The notes: generated by a model not told the origin, from the sequence alone. Positions 1 to 8,549 are shown, numbered from the stretch's first letter. The stretch: DNA of 64,000 bases from Siphonodentalium dalli (GCA_032622095.1 CP136061.1:135371587-135435586), one strand, 5' to 3'. Made by a program: numbers and translations.

Positions 1-142
1 AACTTGATTGCCAAAATACATTTTTGTATGATTGAAAGCCCCTCAATTTACTGACCGTCGATCATTTTTGCTTGAGATGAAGAATAAAACACAAACACTT
101 AAAATTGCGTTATTTGTCAAAAACAAAATTGATTCACCAACT

Positions 143-146
143 AAAA
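143..146 (-). terminator. Pol III terminator of tRNA-Val(CAC), copy 1
   Basis: A run of four T on the minus strand, 2 nt beyond the tRNA 3' end. It recurs at the same place in the other units. Confidence 0.6.
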
Positions 147-148
147 TT

Positions 149-221
149 TGTTCCCGCTGGGGCTCGAACCCAGGACCTCTCGCGTGTGAAGCGAGCGTGA
201 TAACCACTACACTACGGAAAC
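149..221 (-). tRNA. tRNA-Val(CAC), copy 1
   Basis: This 73-nt gene folds as a full cloverleaf on the minus strand. The acceptor arms GTTTCCG and CGGGAAC pair with one G-U, and the discriminator is A. The anticodon stem CTCGC/GCGAG encloses loop TTCACAC, giving anticodon CAC for codon GUG. The T arm is CTGGG-TTCGAGC-CCCAG. The 5' half is nearly identical to the tRNA-Val(AAC) on the opposite strand of the same unit. There is no intron and CCA is not encoded. The 5' end faces tRNA-Met across a 257-bp divergent spacer. The family assignment is very secure; whether every copy is transcribed cannot be seen. Confidence 0.95.
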
Positions 222-438
222 TTCGCATACTGTCACAATTTTAAATGCGCTCGGGATGATTCGACTAGATCAAAACTTACTTCGGTCTGAGAAAATGTTA
301 TGCTGGTTAGATAGCTTCCTAATTCCCGCGCAGTACGGCCTGATCACGATGGACAAACTGAGGTTGCACAAATTAATGCCCGGGGCATAGCATCAATCAA
401 CACGAAGACAACATTTTGTTCAAAGTTATACCTGTACA

Positions 439-449
439 CTATAATATAG
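439..449 (+). promoter_or_regulatory. TATA-like element upstream of tRNA-Met
   Basis: The palindrome-like CTATAATATAG lies 30-40 bp upstream of the tRNA-Met 5' end and is kept in the units that retain this gene. TATA-like sequences at about -30 can help place TFIIIB on tRNA genes. The position fits, but the role is inferred. Confidence 0.4.
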
Positions 450-478
450 TACCCAAACTGTTAGGAAAATCCCCATGT

Positions 479-570
479 GCCTCGGTAGCGCAGTAGGCAG
501 CGCGTCAGTCTCATAATCACAAAATGACAGAGCAATCTGAAGGTCGTGAGTTCGATCCTCACTCGGGGCA
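479..570 (+). tRNA. elongator tRNA-Met(CAT) with intron, copy 1
   Basis: The gene is 92 nt: a 73-nt mature tRNA plus a 19-nt intron at 516-534, between positions 37 and 38. Acceptor GCCTCGG pairs with TCGGGGC. The anticodon loop CTCATAA has anticodon CAT at 512-514, and the T arm is GTGAG-TTCGATC-CTCAC. It matches animal elongator tRNA-Met, not the initiator. The intron contains ATGA, which can pair with UCAU of the anticodon loop as splicing endonuclease substrates usually require. An intron in elongator tRNA-Met is usual in plants but unusual in animals as far as I know. Confidence 0.94.
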
Positions 571-576
571 GAAATG

Positions 577-580
577 TTTT
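577..580 (+). terminator. Pol III terminator of tRNA-Met, copy 1
   Basis: TTTT begins 7 nt after the discriminator base. Most later copies have CTTTT here. Confidence 0.6.
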
Positions 581-789
581 GCCTGTGATTTTTAATGTTA
601 CCCTTCGGAGCAGATCCATTTTGACAGCCAAGTTGAAAGAAAAAGAAAACCATCAAAATGTTCTTTTCTGTCTGGATTTTGGTTGGCAGAAACAGCAAAC
701 AAGCTATGTGAAATATCAAACCTATAGAGATGGTGCCAAGAAGTTCACAGGTCAACTGTCGCTTCCATGTGAGCAAGCAAAATGCAAAC

Positions 790-794
790 AAAAA
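790..794 (-). terminator. Pol III terminator of tRNA-Leu, copy 1
   Basis: Five T on the minus strand, 4 nt past the tRNA 3' end. Most other copies have six. Copies 1 and 13 share the shorter run. Confidence 0.65.
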
Positions 795-798
795 GTAT

Positions 799-913
799 TG
801 TCAGAAGTGGGGTTCGAACCCACGCCCACATTCGTGGACCAGAACTCCCATAACCTGGAACGAGGAAGGCAGTACCTTGAGTCTGGCGCCTTAGACCACT
901 CGGCCATCCTGAC
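799..913 (-). tRNA. tRNA-Leu(CAA) with intron, copy 1
   Basis: This 115-nt minus-strand gene gives a mature class II tRNA of about 84 nt plus an intron of about 31 nt after G37. Acceptor GTCAGGA pairs with TTCTGAC. Anticodon stem CCAGA/TCTGG encloses CTCAAG before the intron, giving anticodon CAA for codon UUG. The long variable arm and T arm GTGGG-TTCGAAC-CCCAC are intact. Intron-containing tRNA-Leu(CAA) is standard in animals. The intron can form its own CCTCG/CGAGG hairpin in most copies; copy 1 has one change there. It faces tRNA-Val(AAC) across a 256-bp divergent spacer. Confidence 0.94.
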
Positions 914-956
914 TTATGAAATGAAGACCAAAACTGTTGCAGTCACGCGCGCACGT

Positions 957-1084
957 CACGTGGTTACAGCTGAAGAGCAAGTTCTCTGTAATTGCGGCAT
1001 ACTAATTAATATTCACGTATTTTGTCAACAGATTTGCTGAAACGTCGCACAAACTTTTAGTGAACATGGATTCGGGTGACGTCA
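957..1084. promoter_or_regulatory. E-box and CRE palindromes in the Leu/Val divergent spacer
   Basis: CACGTG at 957-962 and TGACGTCA at 1077-1084 lie between the 5' ends of tRNA-Leu and tRNA-Val(AAC). Both recur in the great majority of units; copy 20 has changed the first to CACTTG. They match E-box and CRE consensus motifs. A regulatory role is inferred from conservation only, and concerted evolution alone could keep them alike. Confidence 0.35.
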
Positions 1085-1169
1085 CATGTAGTTTTTAGAC
1101 AGATTTTTTGTTATAAGAAATTTTCAAATGCACGTTTTACAGTTTATAAGAGCACATTCCAACACCGAA

Positions 1170-1242
1170 GTTTCCGTAGTGTAGTGGTTATCACGCTCGC
1201 CTAACACGCGAGAGGTCCTGAGTTCGAGCCTCAGCGGAAACA
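1170..1242 (+). tRNA. tRNA-Val(AAC), copy 1
   Basis: This 73-nt gene has acceptor arms GTTTCCG and CGGAAAC fully paired, with discriminator A. Anticodon stem CTCGC/GCGAG encloses CTAACAC, giving anticodon AAC (read as IAC after A34 editing, for GUU/GUC/GUA). The T arm is CTGAG-TTCGAGC-CTCAG. It differs from the tRNA-Val(CAC) of the unit mainly in the anticodon loop, T stem and 3' acceptor strand. With that gene 230 bp further on, it forms a pair of inverted repeats, which could allow gene conversion between the two. Confidence 0.95.
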
Positions 1243-1252
1243 ACCGGAAAAG

Positions 1253-1256
1253 TTTT
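1253..1256 (+). terminator. Pol III terminator of tRNA-Val(AAC), copy 1
   Basis: TTTT 11 nt after the tRNA, with a second TTTT about 9 nt further on. Both recur across the array. Confidence 0.55.
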
Positions 1257-1472
1257 GCTGAGTTTTGCCTACAGACAAATAATGTTTCGTGTTGCCCGTG
1301 GCCAAAGTACTCACACTAAACTGAAACTTGATTGCCAAAATACATTTTTGTATGATTGAAAGCCCCTCAATTTACTGACCGTCGATCATTTTTGCTTGAG
1401 ATGAAGAATAAAACACAAACACTTAAAATTGCGTTATTTGTCAAAAACAAAATTGATTCACCAACTAAAATT

Positions 1473-1545
1473 TGTTCCCGCTGGGGCTCGAACCCAGGAC
1501 CTCTCGCGTGTGAAGCGAGCGTGATAACCACTACACTACGGAAAC
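1473..1545 (-). tRNA. tRNA-Val(CAC), copy 2
   Basis: 73 nt, no defect seen. Confidence 0.93.
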
Positions 1546-1802
1546 TTCGCATACTGTCACAATTTTAAATGCGCTCGGGATGATTCGACTAGATCAAAAC
1601 TTACTTCGGTCTGAGAAAATGTTATGCTGGTTAGATAGCTTCCTAATTCCCGCGCAGTACGGCCTGATCACGATGGACAAACTGAGGTTGCACAAATTAA
1701 TGCCCCGGGCATAGCATCAATCAACATGAAGACAACATTTTGTTCAAAGTTATACCTGTACACTATAATATAGTACCCAAACTGTTAGGAAAATCCCCAT
1801 GT

Positions 1803-1894
1803 GCCTCGGTAGCGCAGTAGGCAGCGCGTCAGTCTCATAATCACAAAATGACAGAGCAATCTGAAGGTCGTGAGTTCGATCCTCACTCGGGGCA
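1803..1894 (+). tRNA. tRNA-Met(CAT) with intron, copy 2
   Basis: 92 nt, no defect seen. Terminator flank reads ATTTTG, as in copy 32. Confidence 0.92.
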
Positions 1895-2123
1895 GAAATA
1901 TTTTGCCTGTGATTTTTAATGTTACCCTTCGGAGCAGATCCATTTTGACAGCCAAGTTGAAAGAAAAAGAAAACCATCAAAATGTTCTTTTCTGTCTGGA
2001 TTTTGGTTGGCAGAAACAGCAAACAAGCTATGTGAAATATCAAACCTATAGAGATGGTGCCAAGAAGTTCACAGGTCAACTGTCGCTTCCATGTGAGCAA
2101 GCAAAATGCAAACAAAAAAGTAT

Positions 2124-2242
2124 TGTCAGAAGTGGGGTTTGAACCCACGCCCACATTCGTGGACCAGAACTCCCATAACCTCGAATGAGGAAGGCAGTAC
2201 CTTGAGTCTGGCGCCTTAATTAGACCACTCGGCCATCCTGAC
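2124..2242 (-). pseudogene. tRNA-Leu(CAA), copy 2, with 4-nt insertion in the D arm
   Basis: 119 nt instead of 115. Four extra bases (plus-strand AATT) lengthen the D loop next to GGCGCC, and the T loop reads TTCAAAC. The same insertion is found in the extra tRNA-Leu at 13489-13607. The D-arm change probably blocks correct folding, so I treat it as a likely pseudogene. Confidence 0.75.
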
Positions 2243-2498
2243 TTATGAAATGAAGACCAAAACTGTTGCAGTCCCGCGCGCACGTCACGTGGTTACAGCT
2301 GAAGAGCAAGTTCTCTGTAATTGCGGCATACTAATTAATATTCACGTATTTTGTCAACAGATTTGCTGAAACGTCGCACAAACTTTTAGTGAACATGGAT
2401 TCGGGTGACGTCACATGTAGTTTTTAGACATATTTTTTGTTATAAGAAATTTTCAAATGCACGTTTTACAGTTTATAAGAGCTCATTCCAACACCGAA

Positions 2499-2575
2499 GT
2501 TTCCGTAGTGTAGTGGTTATCATGCACGCTCGCCTAACACGCGAGAGGTCCTGAGTTCGAGTCTCAGCGGAAACA
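2499..2575 (+). pseudogene. tRNA-Val(AAC), copy 2, with 4-nt insertion
   Basis: 77 nt instead of 73. Four extra bases (TGCA or equivalent) lie between the D arm and the anticodon stem. No other copy has this insertion. Anticodon and T arm are otherwise normal. Confidence 0.75.
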
Positions 2576-2805
2576 ACCGGAAAAGTTTTGCTGAGTTTTG
2601 CCTACAGACAAATAATGTTTCGTGTTGCCCGTGGCCAAATTACTCACACTAAACTGAAACTTGATTGCCAAAATACATTTTTGTATGATTGAAAGCCCCT
2701 CAATTTACTGACCGTCGATCATTTTTGCTTGAGATGAAGAATAAAACACAAACACTTAAAATTGCGTTATTTGTCAACAACAAAATTGATTCACCAACTA
2801 AATTG

Positions 2806-2878
2806 TGTTCCCGCTGGGGCTCGAACCCAGGACCTCTCGCGTGTGAAGCGAGCGTGATAACCACCACACTACGGAAAC
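2806..2878 (-). tRNA. tRNA-Val(CAC), copy 3
   Basis: 73 nt. The conserved A14, which normally contacts U8, is changed to G. Confidence 0.8.
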
Positions 2879-3135
2879 TTCGCATACTGTCACAATTTTA
2901 AATGCGCTCGGGATGATTCGACTAGATCAAAACTTACTTCGGTCTGAGAAAATTTTATGCTGGTTAGATAGCTTCCTAATTCCCGCGCAGTACGGCCTGA
3001 TCACGATGGACAAACTGAGGTTGCACCAATTAATGCCCCGGGCATAGCATCAATCAACATGAAGACAACATTTTGTTCAAAGTTATACCTGTACACTATA
3101 ATATAGTACCCAAACTGTTAGGAAAATCCCCATGT

Positions 3136-3227
3136 GCCTCGGTAGCGCAGTAGGCAGCGCGTCAGTCTCATAATCACAAAATGACAGAGCAATCTGAAGG
3201 TCGTGAGTTCGATCCTCACTCGGGGCA
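3136..3227 (+). tRNA. tRNA-Met(CAT) with intron, copy 3
   Basis: 92 nt, no defect seen. Confidence 0.92.
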
Positions 3228-3456
3228 GAAATCTTTTGCCTGTGAGTTTTAACGTTACCCTTCGGAGCAGATCCATTTTGACAGCCAAGTTGAAAGAAAA
3301 AGAAAACCATCAAAATGTTCTTTTCTGTCTGGATTTTGGTTGGCAGAAACAGCAAACAAGCTATGTGAAATATCAAACCTATAGAGATGGTGCCAAGAAG
3401 TTCACAGGTCAACTGTCGCTTCCATGTGAGCAAGCAAAATGCAAACAAAAAAGTAT

Positions 3457-3571
3457 TGTCAGAAGTGGGGTTCGAACCCACGCCCACATTCGTGGACCAG
3501 AACTCCCATAACCTCGAATGAGGAAGGCAGTGCCTTGAGTCTGGCGCCTTAGACCACTCGGCCATCCTGAC
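3457..3571 (-). tRNA. tRNA-Leu(CAA) with intron, copy 3
   Basis: 115 nt. The intron hairpin has one mismatch (CCTCA against CGAGG), as in copies 9 and 12. Confidence 0.9.
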
Positions 3572-3827
3572 TTATGAAATGAAGACCAAAACTGTTGCAG
3601 TCCCGCGCGCACGTCACGTGGTTACAGCTGAAGAGCAAGTTCTCTGTAATTGCGGCATACTAATTAATATTCACGTATTTTGTCAACAGATTTGCTGAAA
3701 CGTCGCACCACCTTTTACTGAACATGGATTCGGGTGACGTCACATGTAGTTTTTAGACCGATTTTTTGTTATAAGAAATTTTCAAATGCACGTTTTACAG
3801 TTTATAAGAGCTTATTCCAACACCGAA

Positions 3828-3900
3828 GTTTCCGTAGTGTAGTGGTTATCACGCTCGTCTCACACGCGAGAGGTCCTGAGTTCGAGCCTCAGCGGAAACA
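3828..3900 (+). tRNA. tRNA-Val at the AAC position carrying anticodon CAC, copy 3
   Basis: 73 nt. The anticodon loop is CTCACAC, so A34 is now C and the anticodon is CAC. C31 is T, giving a U-G pair. It still decodes valine. The changed stretch TCACAC matches the opposite-strand tRNA-Val(CAC), so a short gene conversion is possible. Confidence 0.85.
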
Positions 3901-4130
3901 ACCGGAAAAGTTTTGCTGAGTTTTGCCTACAGACAAATAATGTTTCGTGTTGCCCGTGGCCAAAGTACTCACACTAAACTGAAACTTGATTGCCAAAATA
4001 CATTTGTGTATGATTGAAAGCCCCTCAATTTACTGACCGTCGATCATTTTTGCTTGAGATGAAGAATAAAACACAAACACTTAAAATTGCGTTATTTGTC
4101 AAAAACAAAATTGATTCACCAACTAAAATT

Positions 4131-4191
4131 TGTTCCCGCTGGGGCTCGAACCCAGGACCTCTCGCGTGTGAAGCGAGCGTGATAACCACTA
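4131..4191 (-). pseudogene. tRNA-Val(CAC), copy 4, 3' part; split by an LTR element
   Basis: The 3' 61 nt of the gene. The 5' 12 nt are at 11253-11264, and the ACTA next to the break is duplicated at 11249-11252. The insertion falls in the D arm and removes the normal A box spacing. Confidence 0.9.
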
Positions 4192-4425
4192 TGTTGTATT
4201 TATGGGTTTTAATAGTTAGGCCTGGTAGAGTAAGATCGGTACCAAATAGATACGTCTCGGCAAATGGCTCCAATATAGCGACATTGGAGCGAAGATACGG
4301 GGAAATCCGGAAGCCACCGAGGATGCCCGAAGATAGCCGAAGATAGCCGGAAGCTCGCGATATGACCAGGCTGACGGAAACCCATCACTTGAATCCAAAC
4401 CAACCTATTGACAACATCGTGTATT
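4192..4425 (+). repeat. 5' LTR (shortened)
   Basis: These 234 bp are identical to 10924-11157. The 3' LTR continues for another 91 bp that are missing here. At 4422-4440 the sequence instead matches internal positions 10613-10631 exactly, with TATT shared at the join. No primer binding site could be assigned because the true LTR end is lost. Confidence 0.8.
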
Positions 4426-5405
4426 ACTATCAGCTGATGGCACACTGGCAAAATAATTTTTCACATGTTTTTTCAATCCGTTTAGAATCTTTGGTAATTT
4501 CTGCAATCCGCACCGTAATTTTTGCTCTTCGCACGTTGCACTGCATACTATTTTTCCTATTTATTTATTTATAAGATAATTTTGCTTTTTGTCATACTTT
4601 TTTGCCATTTTTCTGATTGTTTTTTGGCTTGCATTTTTTTCTTCACACAAGTGTTTGCCACTTTGTTGAATATTTATTTTTTCTCATACCAGTTGCTATT
4701 GGAGTATTTATTTTTTTTAGTAGGGAATGAAGGCTGTTTTGTTTTCATTCTGCTGCGCGGACATTTCATTCAAGTTCGCCGTATTTTTCAATTAATTGGC
4801 ACTTATTTTTTCGTTTTTGCCCATTTTCACGGAAATTTCTTTTCAATTTTTTAATTTTATGCAATTGAATTATTTTTGTCTCAGAGTATTATTTTTGCCA
4901 ATTTTCGTAGGATTATTTTCCAATTTTTCAAATGGTTTTATAAATGTAGGTGAATTTGTCTATAAAGGCTACCAATAGCGTTTATATAGGCATATTTCGG
5001 ATAGTATATCACCATTTGCTCAATATTCGTGCATTTACACCTTGTATAACATCTTTTATCGAGGAGTTCCGACATTAGCAAATTTTGGGAGTTTTCATTT
5101 GCGCGAATTGTTTTTTGGAAGATAACGAATAATTTCCCGAAACAGTCCAACGAGGGGACGTCGCTATAACAACGTTGCGATCTCATGATAATTCTTGCTG
5201 GAATTTTCGGAACTATTCGTATCTGCTAAAACGGCCAATCGTTATTTTGTTGAAACGGGAAGTAGGTCATTTGCATGATGATTCAAAACATCAGTGCAGA
5301 TGTGAAAGCGGCGTATAATCCGATAAACAGCCAGCGAGTTGAGCCATTGTTCGCTCAAGCGCACACTCCGTCGCTAATCCGCTGATTAGCCAACAGGATG
5401 ATTCA
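4426..5405. other. Leader region of the LTR element, no gene seen
   Basis: T-rich sequence between the 5' LTR and the gag-like ORF. Short ORFs here are low complexity (F, L and I rich) and are not supported as genes. About 20 bp at its start copy an internal segment of the element. Confidence 0.6.
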
Positions 5406-8400
5406 ATGTCCGGATTTGCTCATGGAGCTTCTAGTCACACGGGGTCAAACATCTCAATCGGATTAATGTATGATTACCCATCAAATCAAACGTTCATGCA
5501 CTCAATGGTTATCGGGAGTGATACTGACCATTGCGAAAAAATATATTCGCAAGTGAGCAACGGTGGTGGGGCATCACATAACAGTTTCAACGCGCCGGAC
5601 TTATTGTCAACTGAAATTAACGCTTGGCAGGCTAGCAATGTCCAAACCCCGAATACAGAACAAATGACAGTTGGAACGAATCAAAACATGACATACCAAC
5701 AACCATTGTACCCAACTAATTTTGATGGTACCATTTCTGATTCAGGGGCCCAAGTTACCAATGTGCATAATATGTCCAGTTACTTATCGGGAAATGGGAT
5801 GGGAAATCTGCTGATGTCCACAATTCCAGAAACGACTGTAACAATTCCACAATCGGACACAAATTTGACACCAGATCCGACAACAAATGGTTCATATATC
5901 TCTTATCAACCCAGAGACGTGCAACCGTGCGTGGCACAATTTTGGTGTCGCCCAGATGTACCGCCGCCATATTGGAATCCGCCGGTATTCAATCCACATA
6001 ACATGCAAATGTTTGGTTCGCCTTTCCTTAATTATGGCGCTCCGGTGGTCACAAATCAAGTGAGTCCCCAACCAGTGGGAAGTCACGAGGTCGTTAGACC
6101 AAAGCAAGTTGAGGGAATTCACAATGTTGATAAGGAAACCAATCCAGGGTCCACTAGGAGAGCGAAACCAGTTTCAAACAGATGGAAACCGTATCCCAAT
6201 AGGGGCGACGTACTGGGTTGGAAAGGTATGCAAGTACCAACGTCTCATTACACATGTTCCAGTACAGGGACGTGTCCGATTTCCAAGTTGGATACTGCCC
6301 CCATTCAGTTGAATGGGACTCGGTATAAAGGAGCTACTACAAATTATGCTCCCTTTGGAGATCGTACATTCAAACAAATATCTCTTCCTGTACAGACACC
6401 GGCAGTACAGCCGACATCTTGGCCCATGCACACAGTGCCACTACCACATGGCTATGTTCCAAATAAAACGCCATGGGGTACAAACATTCGGAGTATGCCT
6501 ACCCCAAATGTGTGCACGACTTCAGGGCCATTATCGGGTCCACTTGGGGCAATGCAAAGCAATGCAGGGGCGAATCAAGTTTGGCTGGGGAATTCTGTGT
6601 CGGGTTTTGTGCCCCAACATGTGCCTCAGAATGAGGTTTCTACAATGTCCGTGTCACCAGTGTCGGTCCCACCCGTTCGCAAACCGGTGGTAAACCAATC
6701 CGGAGAAATACACCAAGCTTTGGCACTGCAATTTAACCCTGCAGAGAATATGCCTCCACAACCAGGGTATAATCAAGCTATGGCAGTTCAAATCCCGCCT
6801 GGGGGCTATTTAAATCAGGCAATGATGTATGTAGCGACAAACATGATTGCCGGAGCCATCCCTTCTGCCCAGACAGTTTCCGGGATGCAGTCAATGGGGA
6901 ATGGGCAAAGTTTCCCCGTGGGGACAACAATCAATCCTTCAGTACTTCGGATACAGGTACCAAATAACCCTCCGATCATGGTCCAGGCCAACAATCTGAG
7001 TTTAGTTACTACTCAGAATGTTCCAATGCAACAATATCCATCTGGCGGAATTCCAACTAACCCACCTATATATATGCAAAATGTTCCAATAACAATTAGC
7101 GGAACTGACGGACAAGTTTATGGTGGTTACCAAACTGTTACAACGGAAAATCTAACCAAATCGCCAGAAAGGGGTGATGTTGACATAACATTTCAACGTC
7201 GGTCTGACCAAAACTCATTTCGGGAACCAACAATCAGTGGAATTTCAGTAACATCCGGGCGCGAGAAGGTAAATGCAAAACCAGCCCAACATATGCCTGC
7301 GTCTGCTGACACGGGACCCAGACAAAATTATGGTCAAGATGTACCTATAAATGGAGTAAACTCAATACCGCCACAAATACCATTATCAAAGGACGGTAAA
7401 GTAACTGGGCAGCCGTTTGACTTCGAATTCCGTTCATTTGCTGAATTTCAACGTTGGAATAAAGCCGAATGTAAAGCTGCACTGTCATCTTGTCGGGAGG
7501 GTTCCGCCCTCGACTATCACAAGTCGCTCGAAGAAAATAGTTCGCATATGACGTTCAAGGAAATCCTTATTGAAATGGGGAATAGGTTCGGTGATAATGA
7601 TCAGCCGCAAGTCGAAGAACTAAAGTTTCGAGAAGTGTCTACCCCAACAGAGTCTATGGCTGCTGCTATAGAACATGTTCGATTCCACCAATTTAACCGA
7701 AACGTAACTTTTGGCGATGCCAATATTACGAACCAAGATGTGATAGATTTATCGTGTGATTATTTTGAATCGGAAAACGACAGTCCGCCGCGAACCAGAG
7801 ATATACATGTTGTAGATAAATCCATATCATTTCCTCAATGGAACAACGGGAGAAGTAATGATGAACTTAATGAACGAATTCTGCTGAAATCGCTATCAAA
7901 TCCAAAATCCAAAGATGAATCTCATGAACGATTTCTACGGCGGGAATCGCAATCGAACACACTAAATAACGAAGAATCTAACGAACGATTTCTGCTGAAA
8001 TCGCAATCAAATACATCAAATTTAAGTGGGATTTCTGATCAGTGTCTCCGCTCTCTGTCGCAAATTTCATTGCAAACAAGTAACGTGTTCTGTTTAAAAT
8101 CCAAAACGATCATTTCTATACCACAATCGTGGGACACACATGTGCAGTCGCTCGAAATGCAACCACAGTGTGACGTTACAAATAATACCAAATCATCCGA
8201 AACGGCAAAATTTGTCGAATCGCACCAGAGTGATAATAGTTTGTCCAGTACTGACATGCCAGAAACACATGTTATCAGAGTAGGGACTTGCGCAATCAAG
8301 AAAGAAACAAGGCGCACTAACTCTATATTTTCAATATGTTCAAATACGGAAACCACAGTCGAACAAACTAAGGAAAAACAAATTTGCAAAAAGTCAACCA

Positions 8401-8549
8401 AAATGAATGGTCCTCGCTGTTTCTTGCACAAATCATTGAAATGTTGCACTAGTAATGACCTAGTAGCCAGGGCTGTAATCACACCATTTTCGTCATTATG
8501 GATGTTCACACTGTTATGGCGAAAGAAAGCAAAAAGCTTCTTGCACTAA
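5406..8549 (+). CDS. Gag-like protein of an LTR retroelement, 1047 aa
   Basis: Uninterrupted ORF starting at an ATG. Residues 1 to about 660 are low complexity, rich in N, Q, P, S, G, V and M. Residues about 668-780 resemble the capsid part of retrotransposon Gag, with F-x(3)-F-x(2)-W near the start, CKAALSSC, the segment GSALDYHKSL, and FKEILIEMGNRFG. Around residues 816-875 there are three degenerate copies of a motif like ESNERFLLKSQSN. There is no clear CCHC knuckle and no D-[ST]-G protease site. The expected role is particle assembly and RNA packaging for retrotransposition. The Gag call rests on the pattern of the 110-residue domain and on its place between LTRs; the long N-terminal extension is unusual. 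Confidence 0.7.
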   Translation: MSGFAHGASSHTGSNISIGLMYDYPSNQTFMHSMVIGSDTDHCEKIYSQVSNGGGASHNSFNAPDLLSTEINAWQASNVQTPNTEQMTVGTNQNMTYQQPLYPTNFDGTISDSGAQVTNVHNMSSYLSGNGMGNLLMSTIPETTVTIPQSDTNLTPDPTTNGSYISYQPRDVQPCVAQFWCRPDVPPPYWNPPVFNPHNMQMFGSPFLNYGAPVVTNQVSPQPVGSHEVVRPKQVEGIHNVDKETNPGSTRRAKPVSNRWKPYPNRGDVLGWKGMQVPTSHYTCSSTGTCPISKLDTAPIQLNGTRYKGATTNYAPFGDRTFKQISLPVQTPAVQPTSWPMHTVPLPHGYVPNKTPWGTNIRSMPTPNVCTTSGPLSGPLGAMQSNAGANQVWLGNSVSGFVPQHVPQNEVSTMSVSPVSVPPVRKPVVNQSGEIHQALALQFNPAENMPPQPGYNQAMAVQIPPGGYLNQAMMYVATNMIAGAIPSAQTVSGMQSMGNGQSFPVGTTINPSVLRIQVPNNPPIMVQANNLSLVTTQNVPMQQYPSGGIPTNPPIYMQNVPITISGTDGQVYGGYQTVTTENLTKSPERGDVDITFQRRSDQNSFREPTISGISVTSGREKVNAKPAQHMPASADTGPRQNYGQDVPINGVNSIPPQIPLSKDGKVTGQPFDFEFRSFAEFQRWNKAECKAALSSCREGSALDYHKSLEENSSHMTFKEILIEMGNRFGDNDQPQVEELKFREVSTPTESMAAAIEHVRFHQFNRNVTFGDANITNQDVIDLSCDYFESENDSPPRTRDIHVVDKSISFPQWNNGRSNDELNERILLKSLSNPKSKDESHERFLRRESQSNTLNNEESNERFLLKSQSNTSNLSGISDQCLRSLSQISLQTSNVFCLKSKTIISIPQSWDTHVQSLEMQPQCDVTNNTKSSETAKFVESHQSDNSLSSTDMPETHVIRVGTCAIKKETRRTNSIFSICSNTETTVEQTKEKQICKKSTKMNGPRCFLHKSLKCCTSNDLVARAVITPFSSLWMFTLLWRKKAKSFLH

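Larger units (their letters stand above)
1..4191. repeat. tRNA gene tandem array, block A (copies 1-4)
   Basis: Three full units and the start of a fourth, repeating every 1324-1333 bp. Each unit carries tRNA-Val(CAC) on -, tRNA-Met(CAT) on +, tRNA-Leu(CAA) on - and tRNA-Val(AAC) on +. The first ~115 bp of the window lie in the spacer after the tRNA-Val(AAC) of a unit that starts outside the window. The block is cut at 4191 by an LTR element. Copies 2 and 3 are the most divergent units here, with small insertions in two tRNAs and an anticodon change in a third. Confidence 0.95.

Noticed and set aside
426-1040. Recurrent ORFs of 60-177 codons on both strands of every unit
   Set aside because: They read through tRNA genes and their spacers. 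For example, the minus-strand ORF starting MAEWSKAPDS is the tRNA-Leu sense strand translated. The ORFs change length with single substitutions and have no conserved protein features.
4192-4416. LTR of 225 bp ending CAACA
   Set aside because: No target duplication follows at 11149, whereas ACTA follows at 11249. The 9 bp after CAACA are also shared by both ends, so the repeat is longer.
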